This document shows, one piece after another, positions 16,927 to 25,929 of a stretch of 64,000 nt of DNA. Under the pieces are notes generated by a model. That model was not told where the DNA came from. It saw only the letters and a list, made by a program, of their open reading frames with translations, and ran no database searches. This DNA is from Opitutales bacterium (GTDB taxonomy: Bacteria; Verrucomicrobiota; Verrucomicrobiia; Opitutales; UBA953), in the NCBI GenBank assembly GCA_017531845.1, contig JAFXKI010000007.1:62001-126000 (forward strand). Reading direction: 5' to 3'. The position numbers and the translations under genes were made by a program. Every line of letters begins with the position of its first letter. Positions within the stretch are counted from its first letter, which is position 1.

Positions 16927-17777
16927 GCAAGGCGGAAATCATCGTCGGTACCTGGCAGGGAATTCTCATCCTTGCCGGATTTGTCGCCGCCGGGTTTCAG
17001 ATAAGCGCGCTCCGCCGCGTTCCCGCGCAAGCCAAGCTTCCCGCGTGGAATGCGCCCACCTCAAGTTTTTTTGCGTTTTCCGGCATTGCCGTCTTTTGCG
17101 TTTTTGCCGTGGGAATGCTCTGCTCGGCTGTGGCTCAGGCAATTTTTCCGGGGCTTATTGCCGAAAAAACCGATGTCATTTACCTCATCCCCGCCACACA
17201 AACGCTCACCCTTCTCTCCCTGCTCTTTTTTATTAAAATTTTCCCGAGCGCGTTCCCGAAGAATTTGAACGCCGCTCCGGATCTCAGAACGCCGCTCTCC
17301 GCGTGGCTTTTGCCGACAAACCGTTTTTGCGTTCCCGCGCTTTTCCTTGTCGGCTTTTCCGTGTCGGCAGTCGCCGCGTGGCTCGTAACCGCAGTCGTTA
17401 TGCTCGCCCCGGAATCCGTACAGGCAATTTTTCGTGAAAACCAAATCTTAGTCGAAGCCTTTAGCCGGGCGGAAAATTCTCTGGTTCCGCTACTGTGCGT
17501 TCCCGCCATCGCGATTTTTACGCCGATTATCGAAGAAATCATTTTCCGCGCCGGGCTTTACCGCTTCCTGAAAAGTAAAATGAGAGCCGTTCCCGCCGCC
17601 GTGCTCTCAAGCATCGTTTTTGCGCTTATGCACGACGCGCCGATTTCCTATCTGCCGCTGACCTTGCTCGGCTGTATCTTTTGCTTCGCCTACGAAAAAA
17701 CGGGACGCCTCGCCGCACCGATTATTATCCACGGGCTTTTCAACGCCAACACCCTACTCTGCTTGGCTTTTCTGTAA
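16923..17777 (+). CDS. CPBP-family intramembrane metalloprotease (Abi/CAAX type)
   Basis: A 284-residue polytopic membrane protein with the three CPBP motifs in its last 110 residues: EEIIFR (the EExxxR signature), a downstream His in ALMHDAP, and HGLFNAN. Family members cleave within the membrane or act in prenyl-protein processing, peptide maturation or immunity. About eight hydrophobic helices are visible. Its start overlaps the stop of the caspase-fold gene, so a joint process is plausible. It lies downstream of coaB in one short operon. Substrate unknown. Confidence 0.88.
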   Translation: MSKAEIIVGTWQGILILAGFVAAGFQISALRRVPAQAKLPAWNAPTSSFFAFSGIAVFCVFAVGMLCSAVAQAIFPGLIAEKTDVIYLIPATQTLTLLSLLFFIKIFPSAFPKNLNAAPDLRTPLSAWLLPTNRFCVPALFLVGFSVSAVAAWLVTAVVMLAPESVQAIFRENQILVEAFSRAENSLVPLLCVPAIAIFTPIIEEIIFRAGLYRFLKSKMRAVPAAVLSSIVFALMHDAPISYLPLTLLGCIFCFAYEKTGRLAAPIIIHGLFNANTLLCLAFL

Positions 17778-17911
17778 AGGCGTTCCCGTCAGCGCGACCG
17801 AACGTGATTTTTTAACGCAACGCATAAAAAACTTCTCGGCGTTGCGCGATGCTCCTTAAAAAAATCCGTGCGCTTCGGTGTTTTCCGTGGTTCGAAAAAA
17901 ACGGCGGGATT

Positions 17912-20900
17912 TTAGCGTGCCATATCGAAAGTACCGCGCCCTTCGAGCGAGACGGTTTCGGTGTCGCCGGAATCCGAGTTGTAGCGCATGGAAAGCACTT
18001 GCGTCACGCCGCGTTCCTGCATGGTTACGCCATAAATCGTGTTCGCGGCGGAGACGGTACGCTTATTGTGTGTTACGACAAGGAATTGCGAATAGCGCGT
18101 AAATTCGCGAACGATGTCGGTGAAGCGACCGACGTTTGCGTCGTCGAGCGGAGCGTCCAACTCGTCGAGCACGCAGAACGGCGACGGTTTTACCATGTAA
18201 ATTCCGAAGAGCAAGGCGACGGCAGTCATTGTGCGCTGTCCGCCCGAAAGCAGAGAAATACTGCGTAGTTTCGTTCCCGGCGGTCGGGCGATGATTTCGA
18301 TTCCGCTGTCGAGCACGTCTTCGTTTTGCACGAGTTGCAAATCGCTTTCCCCGCCGTGGAAAAGGCGTTCGAAGGTGAACTTAAAGTTTTTACGGATTTG
18401 CTCAAAAGTTTCCGTGAAAAGTTTTTGCGAGGTCTCGTTGATTTCGTCGATGGCTTTTACGAGTTCGTTTTTAGAGTTCCACAAGTCATCGGATTGAGTT
18501 TTGAGGAAGGTGTAGCGTTCCCGCAATTCGGCGTATTCTTCGATGGCGGTATGATTGACGGCGCCCATGGAGTTGAGCCTGTCGCGGAGAGAGGCGATTT
18601 CCCGCAAGATCGGTTGCCAGTCTGTGTTATCCATTGCGGCGAGGTCTTCCGGGGTAGGATCGCCGCGTTCCCGCCGGACTTTCGGGCGGATTTCGGCATC
18701 GGCACCCTCTTCATCTTCGAGTTCGTCAAAGCGCACCTTGGTTTCAAATTCTTCGTCGGCGAGCCAGAGATTTTGTTTCCAATCGAGCGAAGTAACATCG
18801 AGCTGGTACTCCGTGGAAACTTTTTCCGAAACGAAAGCACATTGGGAAGATTCCTCTGTGAGGCGCACTTCCAAAGCATTGAGGCGGGTTTCGCTTTCGC
18901 GCAAAACTTCGCGCTCGGACATTAGTGAGCGGTCGAGATTTTCCGCCTCGGCTTCGAACCTGCTAAGCTCGGTGCGTTGAGCTTCGAGCGCGGTTGCCGC
19001 CTCAGCGATGGTGGCGGCAAGTTGCTCGGCGCGGGAACGCGCATTTTCCGCCTGTTCGCCGAAGGCGGCGATTTGCGCAAACATCATTTCCTTTTCGCGA
19101 TTGCGCGTTGCGAGCCGTGCGGCAATGTCCTCAATTTGCGAGCGCACTTCGGCGAGTTCTCGCTCAAAAAGTTCGAGCTGTTGTTTTTTCTGAGCGAGAT
19201 CAAAGCGCACTTCATTCAGCGCGTCACGGCGAATTTCCGCGTCGCGGCGCAAAGCGGCGATGCGATTTTCGGCGACGGAAATTTCCTCCTTGAGCGTTCC
19301 GATTTCGGTTTCCTTTGAAACGAGTCCGGCTTGAGCGGCTTCCATGCGGGACTTGGCGCGATCGCGGTTGTCTTCAAATTCCGCCAAAAGATTTTCCTGG
19401 CGGGAAACGGCGGCGGCGTTGTCGCTAAGAGCCTTTTCCGCCGAGCGTTCGTCGGCGTTGATATTTGAAATTTCCTGAGCAATTTCGGAAGCGTAAACGC
19501 GGCGGCGTTCGATTTCCGTTTCGTTTGCGTCCATTTCCGCCTGAATTTCCATTGAGCGCTGATTGGCGTCCGTGAGCGCGTCGTTTTCGGCGATGAGGCG
19601 TTCTTTGAGTTGGCGCAACTCGCTTTGCCTCTGAAACACGCTTCCGCTCCGGTTTTTTCCGCCGCTGTGAATGAAGCCGCGACAATCGACGGTCGAGCCG
19701 TCGAGCGAGGCGACGAGCAGAAAATCAAAGCCCGGATTTTCTTTCAGATAATTCAAAAAATCCGCGATATAATCGCAAACGAAGCAACGGTCAAACAGCG
19801 CACGCACGGCGGATTCGAGCGTTTCGTTTTTAACGGAAAAGAGCGACGTTGCCGGCTTTAAAAACGCGGGAACGGAAAAGCTCTCCGCAAAGGCGCGGGA
19901 ACGCACGAGCCCGGCATCCGCAAGATACGCGCTTCCGGCTTCGCGTTCGGAAAGAATCCGCGCCACGGCGGGAACGGAAATTTTTGCATCAAAAACAAGG
20001 GCTTCCGATGCCGCCCCGAGCAAAGCTTCGATTGCCGGCGCACTTTCCGCATCGGAGATTTCAAGAAGAGAATTTAGAGCAAACGCCGTTTCTGCGGGAA
20101 CGCTTTCTCCGAGTTCTCCGCGAAGAATCGCCTTCGCTCCGGCGGAAAAACCTTCAAATTTTGCCTGCTGCTGCTGGAGAACGGCAAGTTGAGCCGACGT
20201 GCGGGCAACGACACGGTCAAGCTGTGAAATTTTTTGCTGTTGCTCGCGGAATTGTATCGTGAGCGCCTTGCCGTGTTCCTGCGCTTCGGCAACTTCCTGG
20301 CGCGCCCGCGCGTGCTCGGCTCGGCGCGTTTCCGCCACTGCCTGAATTTCCGCAAAGCGGGAAGAAAGCGCGTGACGCTCTTCGCGCATTTGCGCCAGCG
20401 TGTTGGCGATTTCGGCGTGGCGGGATTCCGACGTGCGCAGCTCCACTTCAATATTGGTAACCGTCGCACGATGGTGCGTAATTTCGCCTTCGCTCATCAG
20501 AAGCTCCTGCCGCTTCAGGGCAAGTTCGCGGTCGGCGGCGGCAAGCTCGGCGAGTAATTTTTCAAGTTCACTCCGGCTTTTGCGGTAAACTTCGTCTGCG
20601 CCCTCGACGTTCCCGACATGCTCTTCCTTGTTGGAAGCATTTCCCTGAAGGCGCGCCTCCAGCTCCGCCCGGCGGGCTTCGAGCGCAACGCTTTCCTGAT
20701 CGACCTGCTCGATGCGTTCCCGCAAATCATTTTGGCGCACCTCCGCCATTTGGATTTGCGCTTCGGCGTTTTCTTTTTCCGAGCGCAAGGCAAATGCCAT
20801 TTGCGTTCCCTGCTCTATTTTTTGGAAAAGTTCCGCGCGTTCGACTTTGGTCGCCGCCAATTTTTCCTCGCGTTCCCGCAAGGCATTGCGCTGAGAGTCA

Positions 20901-21664
20901 ACACTTTCACGAAGCGTTCCCGCCTCCGTTTCAAGCCCCGCAATATTCGCACGCCGAACAGAGAACTGATAAGCAAGCGACGCCAAATCCAAATGCCGCA
21001 AGCGATGCTGCGTGCGTTTGTAGCGCAGAGCCTTTGCCGCTTGGCGTTTCAACGAACCGATTTGCCGGGAAATTTCGTCGATAACATCCGTGATGCGGGC
21101 AAGATTTTGATCCACCATCGCCAATTTCGCGAGAGCTTCCTTGCGCTGAGCTTTGTAGCGCGTAATGCCCGCCGCCTCTTCAAAAAGCTTGCGCCGCTCC
21201 GCCGGATTTGCGGACAAAATCTGGTCGATTTGCCCCTGCACCATAAACGAATAGGAAACGCGCCCGACACCGGTATCCATAAACAGACGCTGAATGTCTT
21301 TCAAACGGCAGGATTTTCCATTCAGGAAATAATCCGAAGAACCTTCGCGCGAAACGCGACGCACGATGGACACTTCGTTAAACGCCGTCCCTAAATCCTT
21401 TTCGCAATCCGAAAAAACCAGCTCCACCTCGCAAAACGGAAGCGGCTTACGCTTGTCCGTTCCCGAAAAAATAACGTCGTGCATAGAGCCGCCGCGCAAC
21501 GCCTTCGCGCTCTGTTCGCCAAGCACCCAACGAATCGCGTCCACGATATTCGATTTTCCGCATCCGTTCGGACCGACAATTGCGGTAATTCCGGGCGCAA
21601 GATTAATGCGCGTGCGATCCGCAAAACTTTTGAATCCGTTGATGACGATTTCTTTCAGATACAT
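17912..21664 (-). CDS. smc: Chromosome segregation protein SMC
   Basis: 1250 residues with the full SMC plan: N-terminal Walker A in GPNGCGKSN, long coiled coils, a hinge near residues 515-675 (containing EALLGAASEALVF and the Gly-rich 'RGFIHSGGK'), a second coil, and a C-terminal LLSGGQ signature followed by Walker B in CVLDELDAPLDD. SMC dimers with ScpAB compact and separate sister chromosomes. ScpA and ScpB are not in the window. It stands alone on the minus strand between two plus-strand groups. Confidence 0.96.
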   Translation of the reverse strand: MYLKEIVINGFKSFADRTRINLAPGITAIVGPNGCGKSNIVDAIRWVLGEQSAKALRGGSMHDVIFSGTDKRKPLPFCEVELVFSDCEKDLGTAFNEVSIVRRVSREGSSDYFLNGKSCRLKDIQRLFMDTGVGRVSYSFMVQGQIDQILSANPAERRKLFEEAAGITRYKAQRKEALAKLAMVDQNLARITDVIDEISRQIGSLKRQAAKALRYKRTQHRLRHLDLASLAYQFSVRRANIAGLETEAGTLRESVDSQRNALREREEKLAATKVERAELFQKIEQGTQMAFALRSEKENAEAQIQMAEVRQNDLRERIEQVDQESVALEARRAELEARLQGNASNKEEHVGNVEGADEVYRKSRSELEKLLAELAAADRELALKRQELLMSEGEITHHRATVTNIEVELRTSESRHAEIANTLAQMREERHALSSRFAEIQAVAETRRAEHARARQEVAEAQEHGKALTIQFREQQQKISQLDRVVARTSAQLAVLQQQQAKFEGFSAGAKAILRGELGESVPAETAFALNSLLEISDAESAPAIEALLGAASEALVFDAKISVPAVARILSEREAGSAYLADAGLVRSRAFAESFSVPAFLKPATSLFSVKNETLESAVRALFDRCFVCDYIADFLNYLKENPGFDFLLVASLDGSTVDCRGFIHSGGKNRSGSVFQRQSELRQLKERLIAENDALTDANQRSMEIQAEMDANETEIERRRVYASEIAQEISNINADERSAEKALSDNAAAVSRQENLLAEFEDNRDRAKSRMEAAQAGLVSKETEIGTLKEEISVAENRIAALRRDAEIRRDALNEVRFDLAQKKQQLELFERELAEVRSQIEDIAARLATRNREKEMMFAQIAAFGEQAENARSRAEQLAATIAEAATALEAQRTELSRFEAEAENLDRSLMSEREVLRESETRLNALEVRLTEESSQCAFVSEKVSTEYQLDVTSLDWKQNLWLADEEFETKVRFDELEDEEGADAEIRPKVRRERGDPTPEDLAAMDNTDWQPILREIASLRDRLNSMGAVNHTAIEEYAELRERYTFLKTQSDDLWNSKNELVKAIDEINETSQKLFTETFEQIRKNFKFTFERLFHGGESDLQLVQNEDVLDSGIEIIARPPGTKLRSISLLSGGQRTMTAVALLFGIYMVKPSPFCVLDELDAPLDDANVGRFTDIVREFTRYSQFLVVTHNKRTVSAANTIYGVTMQERGVTQVLSMRYNSDSGDTETVSLEGRGTFDMAR

Positions 21665-21998
21665 GTGCCGACAATAAAAGTTCTGAAGATTCTATCCGTT
21701 CCCGCTTTCCCCCGCAAATTGAAATTTAGTGAAGCGACGTGTGCGCTAAATGTTTGAAAGCTGAGAAGCTTAAAAGTTTAATCGGCTTCGCCGAGAAATT
21801 TACTTTTAAAGGGGAAGCAAGTTTCGCGCGCAGACTTTAACGCCGCAGGCAAGGACGCCTGTGCTCTTTTGAAAGATTATTCCCTCGTTTTGCCTGCAAA
21901 ACGAATAAACTCTTCAGCTCTTAAGCTCTTAAACTTTTAGCAAAAAGAAACTCGCCGCTAAATTTCTATTTGGCATTCTTTCTGCATAAACAATTATC
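21665..21998. other. Intergenic region between divergent smc and the holin-like gene
   Basis: 334 bp with no gene. It holds one CGTTCCCG copy near its smc end (about 21691), a short hairpin CAGGC-AAGGAC-GCCTG (21846-21861), and two related AGCTTAA-rich blocks (about 21762-21780 and 21915-21938). Promoters for both divergent genes must lie here, but I see no clear -35/-10 pair. Confidence 0.4.
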
Positions 21999-22466
21999 AT
22001 GGAACAAAAACAAATTTCCTTTTGGGTGCGCGACTGGCTGATTCTCTCCGCTTCCGTCATGATTGCAACCTGGGCGCTCGGGATTCCCGGCAACCTCGCA
22101 ACACTCATGCTCACCGCCGCCATCATCAGCCTGCTCAACTCCTTTGTGCGCCCAATGTTGCTCGTGCTTTCGCTGCCTTTTTTAATTGCGACAATGGGGT
22201 TGGGAATGATTTTGGTGCTTTGGCTCATTAATTCCGTCATTTTCTATCTGGCATGGAACATTGCTTCCCCGGCAAATATCACATTCGCGGCTGCAATGTT
22301 CGGTGCCGTTTTCGTCAGTGCCGCCCAATTTTTTCTCAATCTCATTTTCGGGATTCCGCACAAGAAAATTTCCGTTTCCGGCGGGAACGCCGCGCCACCT
22401 CCTCCGCCGCAAGCCCGGCAACGTTCCCGCCGCCGTGAAGACGACCAAGACGTTATCGACATTTGA
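21999..22466 (+). CDS. Small membrane protein of the phage-holin-4 / YvlD (DUF360) family
   Basis: 155 residues with four hydrophobic helices and the family segment 'LLNSFVRPMLLVLSLP' typical of YvlD proteins. The C-terminal 30 residues are a Pro- and Arg-rich tail that is not part of the family. Despite the database name 'holin', chromosomal members are not phage genes; their role is unclear, perhaps envelope stress. There is no phage gene nearby. Confidence 0.75.
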   Translation: MEQKQISFWVRDWLILSASVMIATWALGIPGNLATLMLTAAIISLLNSFVRPMLLVLSLPFLIATMGLGMILVLWLINSVIFYLAWNIASPANITFAAAMFGAVFVSAAQFFLNLIFGIPHKKISVSGGNAAPPPPPQARQRSRRREDDQDVIDI

Positions 22467-22570
22467 CAAGCGAAAATCGGCGGTTGAATCCCGCACGGCA
22501 CGCTCCCCGATTTTGAGCATTGAAAAAAAATTAATTTGAGAAAAAAATTTTCCTTAGAGATCAAAACTTT

Positions 22571-24013
22571 ATGGCTACGAAAAAATCCGAAAACAAAAAA
22601 TCCCCCGCCGCCGTGAAAGGCGTTTTCAAGCGCGAGGATTCCGTCAACAAACTCGTTCCCGCCGAACGCAAAGCGCTCGACAATTATATCGCGACCTACA
22701 TGAATTACCTCAGTGTCGCGAAAACCGAGCGCCGCGCCTACTCGGAAGCCGTTCGCCTGCTCGAAAAACAAGGCTTCAAACCGCTCGCATCAGCCAAAAT
22801 CCTCAAGCCCGGCGACAAGGTTTATCGCGGCTACCACGGGAAAACACTTTTCGCAGCCGTCATCGGGAAAGACGCCGTTTCGGGCGGCGTGCGCGTCGTC
22901 GGCGGGCACACGGACGCTCCGCGCATCGACCTCAAGCCGGTTCCGCTTTGCGAGAAAAACGGTATCGCTTATTTCGATACACATTACTACGGCGGCATCA
23001 AAAAATTCCAGTGGGTCGCGCACCCGCTCGCTCTCTACGGAACCGTCGTCCGAAAAGACGGCTCGAAAGTCGAAATCGCCATCGGAGACAAGCCGGGCGA
23101 CCCGATTTTCATGATTTCGGACATCCTTCCGCACCTCGGACAGGCGCAAGCCGCCAAGGTCCTCAGCGAAGCGTTCCCGGGCGAAGACCTCGACCTCGTT
23201 ATCGCCACCACGCCCTGCCCCGAAGCCAAGGACGATTCAGAAGTTAAGGAAAAAGTCAAACTCCACGTTCTGCGCATTCTCGAAGAAGAATACGGACTGA
23301 CCGAGCAGGATTTGATTTCCGCCGAACTCGAAATCGTTCCCGCCGGAATGCCGCGCGAAATGGGCTTGGACCGCTCACTCATCGCCGGTTACGGACACGA
23401 CGACCGCATTTGCGCTTTCGCCGGGCTTCAGGCAATGCTCGACATCAAGGGCGTTCCCGCGAAAACCGCCGTCGTCCTGCTCTGCGACAAGGAAGAAATC
23501 GGTTCCGTCGGCGCCACCGGTATGGATTCCACCTTCTTTGAAAATTCCGTCGCCGAACTCATTTTCCGACAGGAAAAAAATTATTCCGACATTATCGTCC
23601 GCCGCGCTCTCGAAGCCTCCTCAATGCTTTCCGCCGACGTTTGCGCCGCGCACGACCCGCTCTTCCCGAACAGTAGCTCGCCGGGCAACATGGCGGCTCT
23701 CAACGCGGGCGTGAGCATGATTAAATACACGGGAGCGCGCGGGAAAGGCGGCGCCAACGATGCTTCGGCGGAATTTGTCGCCGAGTTGCGCGAGATTTTC
23801 GACGCGGCAGGCGTCGTCTGGCAAGTCGGCGAGCTCGGGCGCGTCGACGTCGGCGGCGGCGGAACGATTGCGATGTTTATGTCGCGCTACGGCATGAACG
23901 TCATCGACATGGGCACACCGCTTCTGAACATGCACGCGCCGTGGGAAATCGCCTCCAAGCACGACACCTACATGACTTACAAGGCGTATAAAGCCTTCTT
24001 CGAAGCGAAGTAG
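22571..24013 (+). CDS. M18-family aminopeptidase
   Basis: A 480-residue zinc aminopeptidase of the M18 family (aspartyl aminopeptidase type). Metal-binding and catalytic segments are intact: GGHTDAPRIDLKP (His-113), GHDDRICAF, DKEEIGSVG and the closing NMHAPWEIASKHD. It removes N-terminal acidic or hydrophobic residues from peptides in the cytoplasm as a large oligomer. The N-terminal 20 residues are Lys-rich and non-conserved. A strong terminator follows 22 bp after the stop. Confidence 0.92.
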   Translation: MATKKSENKKSPAAVKGVFKREDSVNKLVPAERKALDNYIATYMNYLSVAKTERRAYSEAVRLLEKQGFKPLASAKILKPGDKVYRGYHGKTLFAAVIGKDAVSGGVRVVGGHTDAPRIDLKPVPLCEKNGIAYFDTHYYGGIKKFQWVAHPLALYGTVVRKDGSKVEIAIGDKPGDPIFMISDILPHLGQAQAAKVLSEAFPGEDLDLVIATTPCPEAKDDSEVKEKVKLHVLRILEEEYGLTEQDLISAELEIVPAGMPREMGLDRSLIAGYGHDDRICAFAGLQAMLDIKGVPAKTAVVLLCDKEEIGSVGATGMDSTFFENSVAELIFRQEKNYSDIIVRRALEASSMLSADVCAAHDPLFPNSSSPGNMAALNAGVSMIKYTGARGKGGANDASAEFVAELREIFDAAGVVWQVGELGRVDVGGGGTIAMFMSRYGMNVIDMGTPLLNMHAPWEIASKHDTYMTYKAYKAFFEAK

Positions 24014-24034
24014 CTTTTGCTGTTTCGAAGCAAC

Positions 24035-24075
24035 AAAGCGTTCCCGCGGAATTTCCTCACGGGAACGCTTTTTTA
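24035..24075 (+). terminator. Rho-independent terminator built from an inverted pair of CGGGAACG motifs
   Basis: Stem AAAGCGTTCCCG (24035-24046) pairs perfectly with CGGGAACGCTTTT (24060-24072), loop of about 13 nt, followed by T-rich sequence. It ends the M18 aminopeptidase gene. The stem is one forward and one reverse copy of the genome-wide motif. Confidence 0.9.
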
Positions 24076-24110
24076 TCGCATCGGCAAAGCTTTTGCGCGA
24101 GGATGAAGCG

Positions 24111-25145
24111 ATGAAATTTTCCCGAACAGTGATTGAATCCATGGCGGTAGAGCTTCCGGACGAAATTTGGAGCTCCGAGTTGCTCGAAGAAAAACTCGCA
24201 CCTGTTTATTCCCGCCTCAAACTGCCGCAAGGGCGTTTGGAACTCATGACAGGGATTCGGGAACGCCGTTTTTGGAGTCGTCCGACACTCCCCTCCGCCG
24301 CTTCCGCCATGGCAGGAAAAAAGGCGATGGAAAAAGCGGGAACGCGCCCCGAAGATATTGATTTGCTCATTCATTCCGCCGTGTGCCGGGACAGGCTCGA
24401 ACCTTCCACGGCTGCCTACGTTCACGGATTGCTCGGGCTGACGCAACGCACGATGATTTTTGATGTTTCCAATGCCTGCCTCGGCTTTCTGAACGCAATG
24501 GTGGTTGCCGCCAACATGATTGAGAGCGGGCAAATTCGCCGTGCGCTCATTTGCTCCGGAGAAAACGGACGCCCGCTCGTCGAAAACACCATTGCCAAGC
24601 TCAATTCCGACGGAACGCTGACAAGAAACTCCATCAAGCCCTATTTTGCCAATTTCACCATCGGCGCCGGGGCGGTAGCCGCCGTTCTTTCCCGGGAAGA
24701 TCTCGCGCCGGCGGGCTCTCCGAAACTCGTCGGCGGCATCGTTGCAACGGATTCTGCGGCAAACCGCCTTTGCGAAGGCGACACCAGCGGGAACGCACTC
24801 GCGATGCAAACGGACTCTGAAAAATTGCTCGAAGCCGGAATCGATCTAGCCGCACGTGCCTGGGCGGATTTCAAAGCGGAAACGGGCTGGGACGAAAGCG
24901 TTCCCGCGCACGTCATCACGCACCAAGTCGGCGTACGCCACTCGTCGGCACTATTTGCAAAACTCGGGCTTGACCCGAAAAAAGACCGGCGCAGCTTTGA
25001 CCGTCTCGGCAACGTGGGTTCCGTTTCTCTTCCGGCGACACTTGCACTTTACGCGGAGGCGGGAACGTTTAAGCACGGAGAAAAAGCCGCACTCCTCGGA
25101 ATCGGATCCGGGCTAAGTTCGCTCATGCTCGGCGTAGAATTTTAG
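24111..25145 (+). CDS. OleA-like thiolase (3-oxoacyl-ACP synthase III superfamily)
   Basis: 344 residues with the thiolase triad Cys-123 (in VSNACLGFLNAM), His-271 (in THQVGVRH) and Asn-301 (in NVGSVSLPAT). Two details point to OleA, which condenses two fatty acyl-CoAs in olefin synthesis, rather than FabH: the LEPST segment (Glu-97, where OleA keeps an essential Glu) and the DVSNACLG context. OleBCD are not in the window, so the pathway is unproven. I start at ATG 24111, preceded by GAGGA, rather than the upstream TTG. Confidence 0.7.
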   Translation: MKFSRTVIESMAVELPDEIWSSELLEEKLAPVYSRLKLPQGRLELMTGIRERRFWSRPTLPSAASAMAGKKAMEKAGTRPEDIDLLIHSAVCRDRLEPSTAAYVHGLLGLTQRTMIFDVSNACLGFLNAMVVAANMIESGQIRRALICSGENGRPLVENTIAKLNSDGTLTRNSIKPYFANFTIGAGAVAAVLSREDLAPAGSPKLVGGIVATDSAANRLCEGDTSGNALAMQTDSEKLLEAGIDLAARAWADFKAETGWDESVPAHVITHQVGVRHSSALFAKLGLDPKKDRRSFDRLGNVGSVSLPATLALYAEAGTFKHGEKAALLGIGSGLSSLMLGVEF

Positions 25146-25203
25146 AAAACCGAAACCGAAAGCCGGTAATTGGGAATTTCCTTACGCAGCACGGAATTTT
25201 GCT

Positions 25204-25929
25204 TTATTCGCCGGCAAAAAACGCCGAGAGATCGCAAAGTGCGCGGGAACGGAACTCCGCTCCGTCCTCACGCGAGAGAAAAATGTGTTTGGCGCCGCGA
25301 TAAACGATTTGTGTTGCGCCGAATTTTTGCGCGAAAGCGGTTTGTTGGTCGGCAAGAATATCGTCCTCCGCCGTAATTAAAAGTGTCGGCGGGATTTTTT
25401 CCAAAATCTCAAGCGGAGAAAGTTCCCGGCGCGATGCCGAAGCCGGACAATAACCTTTGCAGAAAAAATCCATGAGGCGCGGAGAAAGTGTCCAACTCTT
25501 TTCGTACGCCGCCCACGAGCCGCGTTCCCGCTCCGGCAAAAGCGTTGTTACGGCGTAGATAAATGCCGCTTTTTCCGGTGTTCCCGCAGAAAGCGACAAA
25601 AGCGCGAGGTGCGCGCCGGCAGAATCACCGCCCATAAAAACAGGCGTTCCCGCGTTCGTGCAAGTTTCGCAGAGATTCTTCCAGTAATCACGACACCACG
25701 CGTTGATTTCGGGAAACGGTGTTTTTTTCGCAAGAGGATAATCCGGCATGCGCACTTCGAGCCCGGTCGCGGCGGCAAGATCGCGCCCCCACACGATTGA
25801 ATCTTCACCGAGCGGCACCGCCCATCCGCCGCCGTGGAACCACGCAAGCACACCACGCGGCTCTTCGGGGCAGGCGCAGACAACACGGCAACCGTTGACA
25901 AAAGACTCGGATACGGAAACGTTTTTCAT
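25204..25929 (-). CDS. Alpha/beta-hydrolase, hormone-sensitive-lipase-like (GDXG) esterase
   Basis: A 241-residue cytoplasmic hydrolase. The oxyanion-hole motif HGGGW and the nucleophile motif GGDSAGAH (GDSAG) are both clear; the acid and His follow in 'TAEDDILADQ' and 'GAKHIFL'. Such enzymes cleave short-chain esters; the natural substrate is unknown. Its start overlaps the stop of the SAH-deaminase-like gene by 4 bp (ATGA at 25926-25929), so it belongs to that operon. Confidence 0.85.
   Translation of the reverse strand: MKNVSVSESFVNGCRVVCACPEEPRGVLAWFHGGGWAVPLGEDSIVWGRDLAAATGLEVRMPDYPLAKKTPFPEINAWCRDYWKNLCETCTNAGTPVFMGGDSAGAHLALLSLSAGTPEKAAFIYAVTTLLPERERGSWAAYEKSWTLSPRLMDFFCKGYCPASASRRELSPLEILEKIPPTLLITAEDDILADQQTAFAQKFGATQIVYRGAKHIFLSREDGAEFRSRALCDLSAFFAGE

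Noticed and set aside
21999-22466. Phage holin as evidence of a prophage
   Set aside because: The sequence is the chromosomal YvlD/DUF360 type and no other phage gene is nearby.
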